A DNA stretch of 57,233 nt. Source: Sulfurovum sp. Lineage in GTDB: Bacteria; Campylobacterota; Campylobacteria; Campylobacterales; Sulfurovaceae. The stretch lies in the NCBI GenBank assembly GCA_027062365.1, contig JAMOTK010000009.1, forward strand, positions 1 to 57,233, in the 5' to 3' direction. The notes under the pieces were generated by a model. It was not told where the DNA came from. It made no database searches and saw only the letters and a program-made list of their open reading frames with translations. The position numbers were made by a program, and so were the translations under genes. Within the stretch, counting starts at the first letter, position 1; the number at the start of each line of letters is the position of its first letter. Of this stretch, positions 7,786 through 15,921 are shown piece by piece.

Positions 7786-9723
7786 GTGGCACTTGTAGAC
7801 CTCTTCAATATTAAAAAACAATATGATATAAAATTACTCCTCAATGATGTGGATTTTCATCTCAATGAAGGTGAACGTGTTACCATTGTAGGGCAAAATG
7901 GCTGTGGTAAATCTACCCTTATGAAAATCATCATGGGAGAAGAAGAGCCTACAGAGGGCAAACGTATCATCAACAATGCCATACATATAGAAATGCTGTC
8001 ACAACAACCTAAGTTTGAAGCCCATCTGAATGTACGTGATGCCATACTCAATGAACTCACCCAACTCAAAGAAGCCAAAGAGGAGTATGATACACTCAGC
8101 CTAGCCGTGGCAGAAGATTTTGAAAACAAAGAATTACTCAAAAAGCTTGAAAAGGTTTCTACTTTTCTTGACCACCACAACGCATGGAGCTTAGATGATA
8201 AGATAGAACGTGTCATGCAAGAGTTTCATCTCAAAGACTATGAACATCGTCCTGTAGTCTCTTTATCAGGTGGAGAACAACGCCGTGTGGCATTGGCTTC
8301 ATTGATTTTGAAAAAGCCTGATGTCTTGTTACTCGATGAGCCTACCAACCACCTTGATGTCTATATGGTAGAATTTTTAGAAGAGATACTCCTCAAAGAA
8401 AACTTTACCCTACTCTTCATCTCTCATGATAGGCACTTTATCGAAAGTATCGCTACACGTGTCATAGAAGTAGACAATCAAGAACTCATCTCTTATACAG
8501 GAGGATACACAGCCTACCTAGAGCAAAAAGAAGCACGAATGCACAGCCTACAAAAAGGGCATGAGAACCTACTCAAACTTGTCAAACAAGAAGACGATTG
8601 GTTAGCCAAAGGGGTCAAAGCCAGAGGAAAGCGTAATCAAGGACGAAAAAAACGGGTATATGAACTGCGTGACCAAGCAAAAAAGAACCCTACACTCATC
8701 CACAAAATGATGGTAGAACTCGAACGAGAAAAACAACATTTCAACCGTGATGAAGGGGTCTCTCGCAAAAAAATGCTTTTTGAACTAGAAGACCTCTCTT
8801 ATGCTGTACCCAATAAAAAGCTAATAGAAAACCTCACGACACGTATCTTACAAAAAGACAAGATAGCCATTGTAGGCATCAATGGAGCAGGAAAATCTAC
8901 ACTACTCAAACTTATGTTAGGACGCATACAGCCAGATAGTGGACTGCTCAAACAAGGAGACTTTGCCTTAGGCTACTTCGACCAACACAGAGAAATGCTA
9001 GATGATAACAAAACCCTCATAGAAACCTTTTGTCCTGATGGAGGCGACCAAATAGACGTACAAGGTACAGTCTATCATGTCTATGGCTATCTCAAATCCT
9101 TTCTCTTTCCCAAAGAATTTTTAGCCAAAAAGGTAGGTATGCTCTCAGGTGGAGAGAAAAACCGTGTAGCCCTAGCCCTCTTACTCTCCAAAAAAGTAGA
9201 TTGTCTCATACTCGATGAGCCTACCAATGATTTGGATATACAAACGATTAATATCTTAGAAGAAAAGCTCATCAACTTCTCTGGGGCGATACTTTTTGTC
9301 TCTCATGATAGATACTTCATAGACAAAATAGCCTCCAAACTCTTTATCTTTAAAGGCGATGGGGTGATAGAAGAGTCTTACCAAACTTACACCCAATACC
9401 TAGAGATAGAAAAAACCATCAAAGAACTCTCTAACCTAGAAAAAGAAGTCAAAGCCACCGTAGTAAAAAAAGAGCCAAACAAAGTCAAAAAACAGACCAA
9501 ACTAAGCTACAAAGAACAACAAACCTACGACAACCTACCCGATGAGATAGAAGCACTAGAACAAAAAATAGCATCCATCAACACCTGCCTCTACGACCCA
9601 AAATGCTACGAAGAAAAAGGACTAAGCACCCTCACCGAAGAACTCGCCCAAATAGAAGCCATCTATGAAGAAAAAACCGATATTTACTTAGAAGTTTTAG
9701 AGATTGTGGAGGGGTTGGGATAA
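7786..9723 (+). CDS. ABC-F family ATPase (Uup/YbiT/EttA-like translation factor)
   Basis: 645 aa from GTG 7786 (VALVDLFNIKKQYD). Two ABC domains in tandem: Walker A GQNGCGKST and GINGAGKST, signatures LSGGEQRR and LSGGEKNR, Walker B VLLLDEPTNHLD and CLILDEPTNDLD, with a charged linker (KARGKRNQGRKKRVYEL) between them. No membrane segments, as expected for ABC-F proteins, which act on the ribosome or, for Uup, in DNA-related stress. The C-terminal coiled coil (EEIEALEQKIASINTCL) resembles Uup. The 3' end overlaps the convergent 456-aa gene by 40 bp. The subfamily is not certain from motifs. Confidence 0.92.
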   Translation: MALVDLFNIKKQYDIKLLLNDVDFHLNEGERVTIVGQNGCGKSTLMKIIMGEEEPTEGKRIINNAIHIEMLSQQPKFEAHLNVRDAILNELTQLKEAKEEYDTLSLAVAEDFENKELLKKLEKVSTFLDHHNAWSLDDKIERVMQEFHLKDYEHRPVVSLSGGEQRRVALASLILKKPDVLLLDEPTNHLDVYMVEFLEEILLKENFTLLFISHDRHFIESIATRVIEVDNQELISYTGGYTAYLEQKEARMHSLQKGHENLLKLVKQEDDWLAKGVKARGKRNQGRKKRVYELRDQAKKNPTLIHKMMVELEREKQHFNRDEGVSRKKMLFELEDLSYAVPNKKLIENLTTRILQKDKIAIVGINGAGKSTLLKLMLGRIQPDSGLLKQGDFALGYFDQHREMLDDNKTLIETFCPDGGDQIDVQGTVYHVYGYLKSFLFPKEFLAKKVGMLSGGEKNRVALALLLSKKVDCLILDEPTNDLDIQTINILEEKLINFSGAILFVSHDRYFIDKIASKLFIFKGDGVIEESYQTYTQYLEIEKTIKELSNLEKEVKATVVKKEPNKVKKQTKLSYKEQQTYDNLPDEIEALEQKIASINTCLYDPKCYEEKGLSTLTEELAQIEAIYEEKTDIYLEVLEIVEGLG

Positions 9724-11054
9724 GGTTCATCAAACACTTCTATCAAAGGTAAAATATCAGAAAAATCATGATTTTTACCCATCACTTCTACCAAGTCTAT
9801 AATATCCCCATCTCTTATGATGAGTTTCTTTGTAATACCTTCTGCTCTTTGAAATGTGATATGTAACCTATCAATAAATTTTAAAACTTCATCAAATAGT
9901 TTTTTTGCCAATACCACTACCAAATCATGTACTGCTTCATCTTTGAGTAATGTATAATCGTATTGTCTCATACAACACCCTATCTCTTTTATCTTTTTTG
10001 CCTCTTTCTCTATATGGTCTAAATATTTTGCAATATTTCCTCTAAGCCAATCTTTGGCTTTGGGATTATAAGATTCATGCGTTATCATATTGTCATCTGT
10101 ATATTTTTTTAAATTTGTGACAGTCTTGGCTAGTTCCAAAGAGAGTGCTTTCAAGGTTCGTTTATTATCATCACGATTATGAGATTCACAACATGTATTA
10201 CGCTTATCTGCATAGAGTAGTATCATTCTTGTTTGCGTAAAAACCCTATCAATATCTTCTTGAGCTTCCTTATCTAAGTACCATATATCAGCTTCTGCTA
10301 GTAGCATTCTACACTCATATTCATATAATTTTTTTAGTGAAGGGTTAATAAAGTCTAATATCTCAATACCTATTTCATTTTTGTTACCTTCACATCCCCA
10401 AATATAGTACTTCATAATGGATTTATCTGATTCAGAGATACCAAAAATTCTTAGAATATTCATATATTCATCTAGTATATCTTCCATACTATACTCCAAT
10501 AAATAAAGGTCTATTTCCCCTTCAATAGCTTCAAGGATTACAGGAGAGACCTTTTTGAAAAGATTGCTTCTATTCTCTGAACCTTTTATATTATGCCCCA
10601 TAAATTCTTTCATCACTTGTGCATTATATGCCCTAGAAGTCATGCTTTCATGTATCAGTTTTTCTATTCCTTTTATAAATTCACGGTATGCATTTGGAAA
10701 TGCTGCATACCCTTCAACAGCTACTTGATATAAAGTAGTCTTCCCCTCCTCCTCTACAGTAATATCTATATCAATACTCCAGCCTAATCCATCCAATATA
10801 TCATCGTTACGATACACATATTGATTCCATTCTCTTAGATAGAGACTATCACACACATCAAGAAATGCTACAATATCTTTTTCACATACAGCAATATTTT
10901 TTTGATATTTTAACTCTTCATAACGCTTTTCAGATGAGCCAAATTGATTGTAACAATACTGAAACTCTTCATTTACCCAATCTAAACTAATCTTAGGTGC
11001 AAATAAAGCTCCTGAACTAAAATGAATTTTGCTAATTTCTTTAATACTTCTCAT
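9684..11054 (-). CDS. Hypothetical protein, last gene of the candidate defence operon
   Basis: 456 aa, not recognised. No signal peptide or membrane helix. The protein is mostly helical and charged, with a run of cysteines and histidines in the middle (NTCCESHNRDDN) and another cysteine pair (IGCCMRQYD). It starts at the ATG at 11054 with an exceptionally strong Shine-Dalgarno (GGAGGGGAGAGG) that is part of a 16-bp sequence also found at the 3' end of the restriction gene (12870-12885). It is 55 bp downstream of the 270-aa gene on the same strand and overlaps the ABC-F gene end by 40 bp. Function unknown; context suggests a role with the restriction system. Confidence 0.7.
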   Translation of the reverse strand: MRSIKEISKIHFSSGALFAPKISLDWVNEEFQYCYNQFGSSEKRYEELKYQKNIAVCEKDIVAFLDVCDSLYLREWNQYVYRNDDILDGLGWSIDIDITVEEEGKTTLYQVAVEGYAAFPNAYREFIKGIEKLIHESMTSRAYNAQVMKEFMGHNIKGSENRSNLFKKVSPVILEAIEGEIDLYLLEYSMEDILDEYMNILRIFGISESDKSIMKYYIWGCEGNKNEIGIEILDFINPSLKKLYEYECRMLLAEADIWYLDKEAQEDIDRVFTQTRMILLYADKRNTCCESHNRDDNKRTLKALSLELAKTVTNLKKYTDDNMITHESYNPKAKDWLRGNIAKYLDHIEKEAKKIKEIGCCMRQYDYTLLKDEAVHDLVVVLAKKLFDEVLKFIDRLHITFQRAEGITKKLIIRDGDIIDLVEVMGKNHDFSDILPLIEVFDEPYPNPSTISKTSK

Positions 11055-11072
11055 ATACCTCTCCCCTCCACC
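11055..11072 (-). repeat. Copy 1 of a 16-bp G-rich direct repeat (module boundary)
   Basis: In the minus sense TGGTGGAGGGGAGAGG sits directly before TATATG, the start of the 456-aa gene. The same 16 bases occur at the 3' end of the type IIG gene. In this AT-rich background a shared G-rich 16-mer is unlikely by chance. It doubles as a Shine-Dalgarno sequence here. Confidence 0.8.
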
Positions 11073-11108
11073 ACTTTTATATTATTTATCTGATTAATTT
11101 TTTGACAC

Positions 11109-11921
11109 CTAAAACAAAGAACTTGTATACCCAATATCTTTAGGAGGATAAAAAAGCCCAATAATCGTAAATGGATTACTTGTCCAACCGTGCATCTGTT
11201 TCATTGTGCCTAAACACAAATACAAATCTTTTTCAATAAGACTCTCTATTTTATTTTTTATCTTCTCTTTGGTCTCTTTCTCGTTATTGCTTCTATATAA
11301 ATTTAGATAGAGTTGACTTATCTCCCAATCTAAAATATTCATTTTACTCTTTTTCCCATTTATATCTTCAAATTCCAACTTAATGCTATAGGGAAGTTGA
11401 GGCATAACATTAAATTCTACTTCGCAACTACTATTATGTTCAAAGAGGTTGGCATTGGCATTTTTAAATTCTTTTTTCTCTTCGTCTGTAAACTCTTTTA
11501 TCTCTTTACTTTCAAAACGAATATTTAAAAATTTTCTAGGTTTAAAAAGGCATAGAGAGAGTTCATTTTTATCATTTGCCAAAGAAATAATCTCTTCTAA
11601 ATTATCATATATTTTGGATTTTAAAACAACATCTTTTCTATATTTCCAAGAGTTTTTAGTATCAAGAAAATCTAAAGTGTTCATATTGGAAATATTTATT
11701 TTATAACTTTCAGGTCTTGAATCACTGCTATCTTTGCTTATTTCAGCATCTATCCAAGTATATTTTTTAAGCCCCTCGTAATCCTTTAGTGTTTTAGTAG
11801 GTATAGGATAAATTCGATACCAATTCCCCTCTGCATCCACTCCTGCTGTACAGACCAATTCAGTATATTTTTTTGAGCGTGTAGGGTAAGTCTTAGCAAC
11901 AATAAGAATTTTCTTTCTCAT
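11109..11921 (-). CDS. Hypothetical protein coupled to the DUF488 gene
   Basis: 270 aa. The N-terminus MRKKILIVAKTYPTRSKKYTELVCTAGVDAEGNWYRIYPIPTK is a distinctive, probably conserved start (ELVCTAG...WYRIYP), followed by WIDAEISKDSSDSRPESYKI. The remainder (EFNVMPQLPYSIKLEFED, YLCLGTMKQMHGWTSNPFTIIGLFYPP) suggests a compact alpha/beta domain. I cannot name the family; similar proteins beside DUF488 genes may belong to nucleotide- or base-modification systems, but that is a guess from memory. Its ATG overlaps the DUF488 stop as ATGA, so the two are made together. Confidence 0.7.
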   Translation of the reverse strand: MRKKILIVAKTYPTRSKKYTELVCTAGVDAEGNWYRIYPIPTKTLKDYEGLKKYTWIDAEISKDSSDSRPESYKINISNMNTLDFLDTKNSWKYRKDVVLKSKIYDNLEEIISLANDKNELSLCLFKPRKFLNIRFESKEIKEFTDEEKKEFKNANANLFEHNSSCEVEFNVMPQLPYSIKLEFEDINGKKSKMNILDWEISQLYLNLYRSNNEKETKEKIKNKIESLIEKDLYLCLGTMKQMHGWTSNPFTIIGLFYPPKDIGYTSSLF

Positions 11922-12796
11922 AGATGTTTCACTTCTACTTTAAACCCACTCTTCATCTTTTTAGCAATAACCCCTCTATGACAATAACTCACATCATTTT
12001 CAAAGCAAGTAATAGCTACTCTCTGCTTACTTTTTATCAAGTCATTCAAATACGCCATATCTTCAACTTTTGTTTTAAAAGTCTTCGCATAATTTGCAAA
12101 CAAAGCATCATAATCAGCTTTGGTTTGTAACATCTTTCTATTTTCTGATTCAATCCCAAGATTAGGGATATGTATATAGCTTATTCCAAGATTTTCAACA
12201 GCACTTTGAAGCGTTTTTTTGCTAAATCCATACTTCATACTATGTGCATTTTTACGTACATCAACCAAGACTTTAACATCATTTTGAATCAGTTGATTTA
12301 GGTATTCTTCAAATTTTTTACCCTCATACCCTATAGTATATAAAGCACTTTTTGTACCTATTGGTTGGTATTGAGATAACTGCTTTTGAGAAAGAAATTT
12401 ATTTGAAATTTTACTATTGATAGCATAATATGTATAGTTTTGATAAAGATGTCCTATAAGTCCATCACCTTTAAGGTTTTTATATTGCATAAAAAATTTT
12501 AATAAACTTCGCTGTTCATCCGATGAAACATCTTCAAAAAAACCTTTTACAGTAGTCTCTATCTGCTTCTCACCCATACTTAAAAGCCCATTTCTTTCTA
12601 AGGTATGTAAATCTTTATACATTTCATAAGAAAATGAACCATAGTGATAGGGTACAAATGCATAGTGTTTATCTGTACTAAATTCATGCACATACAAAAA
12701 CATATACTTTTGTAGTTCTATTTTAGAAAGTTTTCCATCAAACATATCTAATAATGCCAATAATGCTTTTTGTCTTTTGTAATTTGGTTTTTTCAT
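11918..12796 (-). CDS. DUF488 protein with N-terminal Panacea/SocA-like domain
   Basis: 292 aa. Residues ~1-110 (LSKIELQKYMFLYVHEFS, FVPYHYGSFSYEMYKDLHTLERNGLL) resemble the Panacea (DUF4065/SocA) fold used as an antitoxin or chaperone domain: K-L-QK-Y-FLY then PYHYG-FS then a helical wing. Residues ~150-292 are a full DUF488 domain: LYTIGYEGKKFEEYLNQL, VLVDVRKNAHSMKYGFSKKTLQ, and the signature CFENDVSYCHRGVIAKKM with paired cysteines and H-R. DUF488 proteins are small predicted enzymes often found near DNA or RNA modification genes. The gene starts at the ATG at 12796 with GAGGA 6 nt upstream, 69 bp after the restriction gene. Confidence 0.8.
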   Translation of the reverse strand: MKKPNYKRQKALLALLDMFDGKLSKIELQKYMFLYVHEFSTDKHYAFVPYHYGSFSYEMYKDLHTLERNGLLSMGEKQIETTVKGFFEDVSSDEQRSLLKFFMQYKNLKGDGLIGHLYQNYTYYAINSKISNKFLSQKQLSQYQPIGTKSALYTIGYEGKKFEEYLNQLIQNDVKVLVDVRKNAHSMKYGFSKKTLQSAVENLGISYIHIPNLGIESENRKMLQTKADYDALFANYAKTFKTKVEDMAYLNDLIKSKQRVAITCFENDVSYCHRGVIAKKMKSGFKVEVKHL

Positions 12797-12865
12797 TTTT
12801 TTTCCTCATATCATTATAGTTTCATTTTTATAAATTCTTTAAAAGTATGTCAAATTGTCATACTT

Positions 12866-15838
12866 TTACCCTCTCCCCTCCACCAAAGCCACCTCATCCT
12901 CACTCAACCCATAAAGCCCATATACCATCAAATCTATCTCTTTATCTGTTGTGTCTATGTTGGCTTTGATTTCTAGTAGTTCTTTTTGATAGCTTTCAAA
13001 GTATTCTTCCCATTCGTCTTGTTGTATGAGGGTTAGGGTTACTTTTTTCTTTTTTAATTCTTTGAGGAATGTTTTAAAGTCTAGTTCATAGAATGCTTCT
13101 AGTTTTTTGCTGAGTTTGTCTAGGTCGAAGTTGTCTTTTACTCTTTTTAGGAATTTTGTTTTTTTAGTTTGGAAGGTTTTGTTTAGTTCAAACATAATAT
13201 TTGACTTTTCAATAAATGGTTGTTTATTATCACTTAATATTACAGGCACTTTTTCAATAAATTGTTTACGAAACCTTAAATATCCACCCGAAATATGCAT
13301 TGCAGAATATTTTTCTGAAAAGTAAAAGTTTAATAATTTGGAATTTAATAAAGAAGTTATATATTTCAATTCATCACTTGATGCATCATATATAAAATAT
13401 ATCGTTTTCAAACATAATAAATTACTATCATCAAAATATGCATTAAATTTTAAGCCTATATCACGTATTAAAATTTTAGGTTGTAAAAATATATTTAAAG
13501 GTTTAGATTCTGGGATTTCATTTTCATTATAAATTACTCTATCACCACTCCAATTTAAACAGTAAGCACCACATAATGCTGTACCAATTATATAAGGGTA
13601 TGAATTATCAACTTTTGTCTGTGTGACAAGTTCTTCTTTTGGTGGTCTAAACCCACGAGATATTTTAAGAAAATCACCAATAGGCTTCCCTTTATTTTCC
13701 ATTTTTTCAAGTAAGAAACGGTTTTCTATATTCAAGTTAATAATATAATCACTTGCTTCATTATTAATTTCTTTTTGTTCTATTTGTAATGCTTTATTAT
13801 GTGCTAATTCTTCTTGTGTTGTTACCTTAGGATATATATCAATAATATTATCTACACTTATATCTTTTTTCAAATTAATTATTGTTGGATAAACAGATGC
13901 TTCTGCAAATATATTCATCATTGAGACATCTACTATTTCTAGTATTGAGCTATGATTAAGAATATACTTTCTAATATTCTTTCCATAATCTGCTAGGTAA
14001 AATTTATTGGGAGTAATATATGACAAAATTCCATTATCATTTAATATATTTAATCCTAATTCATAAAATAATATATAAATATCATACTGTTTATACGCAG
14101 ATTGATATTTTGCATCAAAAAAACTTTTATGTTCTTTATCTAATACCCTTACTTGCACATACGGAGGATTCCCAATCACAACATCAAACCCACCTTGTTC
14201 AAAGACTTCTTTAAACTCCTCTTCCCACACAAAGGCATCAGAAGCTACAGACTTATCATCTATCAGCGAGTTTCCTACCTTTATCTTGTTTGCTAGTTTG
14301 TTTAGCTTTCGTCCACTCTCTACGGTTCTAAGCCATAGTGAGAGTTTGGCTATTTCTACGGCTTCGGCATTGATGTCTACGCCGTAGAGGTTGTTTTCTA
14401 AAATGCCCTTTTTTACATCGTATAGCCCAAGAACCGAGCCACCCATGAGGGTTTTGATACTCTCATCTATAAACGCGTGTTCTTCGAGTAAGTAGTTTAG
14501 TGCTTGGTTCAAAAATGCTCCACTTCCACAAGCAGGGTCAAGGATTTTGAGTCCTAAAAGGTAGGCACGGTATGCATCAAGAGCCTCTTTTTGTTTACGC
14601 TCACCCTTGTTAAGATTTTTTGGGTTTTTGGGTATGAGGATGTCTACATCATCTAAACGTAATGCTTCTTTTTTACTGTGACACAATGCACCTAAGGTAT
14701 GGTCTACGATGTATTTAGTGATGTACTCAGGTGTATAAAATACCCCATCTTTTTTACGTTTAGACTGCTTGGCATCAAAATTGGTATCTTCTATACGGGC
14801 TTTTAGCTCTTCTATGTCATTGAGTGAGTTTTCAAAGATATGCCCTAAGATATTTACGTCTATATCTGTGTTGAAGTCATAGGCACTCAATGACAACGGC
14901 GAAGTATCTAGTACACTAGACTCTATCACAAGAGAGTCCAACAACACATCGGTAGCAAACAATCCACCATTATACTCTGGGATATTGAGTTTTGCATTGC
15001 CTTTGTTGATAGCATTAAAGTAGATTTTGTAAAAGTGCCAAAGCTCCCTGTCTTCTATATCTCCCTCATAATGTTCTACTATATCCTTGATAGTATTTGG
15101 AGGGAGTATGCCCCTATCTTCACCAAAAAAGATAAATACCATACGGTCAAGTATCGTTTGTGTCTTCTCTAGTAAGATATGTTTGTCTATACTAGGATTA
15201 TTTTGGATAATATTCTCAAAAAGATTGGTTCTTAGTGTGGCGTATTTTTTGTAAAGCTCGTTAGAGATATTCTCTTCTTGTAGTTTAGATTGGTTTTTAA
15301 GAGAAAGTGCCACATCGGCAAAGATACTCTCTTGGTTGAGTAGCGTGTAGAGTAGTGTAAACCTCTCAACATCGAGTTCAAAAAGGTTAAACTCTTCATA
15401 CTTATCAGAATGCTCCACATAAAAACGTAATTTCTCAAAATTAGAAGTGATAATATACTTACAGGTAGGATGGCTATGCTTGTAGTTAAAGGCTTGATTG
15501 ACTATCTTATCCATAGACTTGGTTTTGGTCGATTTGAGTTCTATGACGGCTATGACTTTACCATCTTTAAGCACTGCTCCATCTGCCTTTTTAGCATCGC
15601 TTAGGTTTTTTTGTTCTGCTATGAGGTTGTAGTTGGGTGTGGGGTTGAGTGTATAGCCAAGGACTTTGACAAACAAATCATCAAGAAAACCATACTGATA
15701 CTGCTCTTCTTTGGATGTTTTGATATTTGCTATTTTAGGAAGAAACGCTTCTTTGTAGACTTCAAAAGCGTGGAGTGCTTCGCTATGATTGATGTTTTCT
15801 AAGTGCTGACGAAGTACAGAATTTTGAAAGAGTGACAT
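12866..15838 (-). CDS. Type IIG restriction-modification protein (Eco57I-like, fused nuclease-methyltransferase)
   Basis: 990 aa. N-terminal PD-(D/E)XK nuclease: D86 (KKADGAVL) and E100-x-K102 (IAVIELKST). The N6-adenine methyltransferase core has motif I DPACGSGAFL (~residue 433) and motif IV NPPYV (~556), with a helical connector between. The C-terminal part is a target-recognition region (KISRGFRPPKEE, AMHISGGYLRF...IEKVPV, TaqI-like specificity fold). All catalytic motifs are intact, so it should both cut and methylate. The DNA for the region after NPPYV (~14140 to ~13180) is visibly more AT-rich than the first half, consistent with exchange of the specificity module. The gene begins within one arm of a 12-bp inverted repeat and ends in VEGRG, encoded by the direct repeat copy. 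Confidence 0.93.
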   Translation of the reverse strand: MSLFQNSVLRQHLENINHSEALHAFEVYKEAFLPKIANIKTSKEEQYQYGFLDDLFVKVLGYTLNPTPNYNLIAEQKNLSDAKKADGAVLKDGKVIAVIELKSTKTKSMDKIVNQAFNYKHSHPTCKYIITSNFEKLRFYVEHSDKYEEFNLFELDVERFTLLYTLLNQESIFADVALSLKNQSKLQEENISNELYKKYATLRTNLFENIIQNNPSIDKHILLEKTQTILDRMVFIFFGEDRGILPPNTIKDIVEHYEGDIEDRELWHFYKIYFNAINKGNAKLNIPEYNGGLFATDVLLDSLVIESSVLDTSPLSLSAYDFNTDIDVNILGHIFENSLNDIEELKARIEDTNFDAKQSKRKKDGVFYTPEYITKYIVDHTLGALCHSKKEALRLDDVDILIPKNPKNLNKGERKQKEALDAYRAYLLGLKILDPACGSGAFLNQALNYLLEEHAFIDESIKTLMGGSVLGLYDVKKGILENNLYGVDINAEAVEIAKLSLWLRTVESGRKLNKLANKIKVGNSLIDDKSVASDAFVWEEEFKEVFEQGGFDVVIGNPPYVQVRVLDKEHKSFFDAKYQSAYKQYDIYILFYELGLNILNDNGILSYITPNKFYLADYGKNIRKYILNHSSILEIVDVSMMNIFAEASVYPTIINLKKDISVDNIIDIYPKVTTQEELAHNKALQIEQKEINNEASDYIINLNIENRFLLEKMENKGKPIGDFLKISRGFRPPKEELVTQTKVDNSYPYIIGTALCGAYCLNWSGDRVIYNENEIPESKPLNIFLQPKILIRDIGLKFNAYFDDSNLLCLKTIYFIYDASSDELKYITSLLNSKLLNFYFSEKYSAMHISGGYLRFRKQFIEKVPVILSDNKQPFIEKSNIMFELNKTFQTKKTKFLKRVKDNFDLDKLSKKLEAFYELDFKTFLKELKKKKVTLTLIQQDEWEEYFESYQKELLEIKANIDTTDKEIDLMVYGLYGLSEDEVALVEGRG
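12870..12885 (-). repeat. Copy 2 of the 16-bp G-rich direct repeat, at the 3' end of the type IIG gene
   Basis: Minus sense TGGTGGAGGGGAGAGG encodes the last residues (L)VEGRG before GTAA. The two copies bracket the DUF488 and 270-aa genes exactly. Joining them gives ...GGTATATGAG: the restriction frame would read VEGRGI-TGA, and the TGA would overlap the ATG of the 456-aa gene (ATGA). Confidence 0.8.
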
Positions 15839-15895
15839 GATAGAATACCTATGATTTTAGTTTAAATCATTATAGCATAAAAATATCATGTCACT
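15831..15895 (-). promoter_or_regulatory. Promoter and 12-bp inverted repeat in front of the type IIG gene
   Basis: AGTGACATGATA at 15831-15842 and its exact reverse complement TATCATGTCACT at 15884-15895 are separated by 41 bp. Between them is a minus-sense TATAAT at 15869-15874 (GCTATAATG). One arm lies where a -35 would be, the other covers the start codon (15836-15838). The upstream arm would not be transcribed from this promoter, so a DNA-level operator is more likely than an RNA hairpin. The binder is unknown; the restriction protein itself is a possibility. Confidence 0.55.
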
Positions 15896-15921
15896 ATCAA
15901 TATCTTGTGATTTGTTAATGG

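Noticed and set aside
9700-9723. A third copy of the G-rich repeat at the end of the ABC-F gene
   Set aside because: It shares only about 9-10 bases (GTGGAGGGG), is on the other strand, and encodes the normal C-terminus; not counted with the 16-bp pair.
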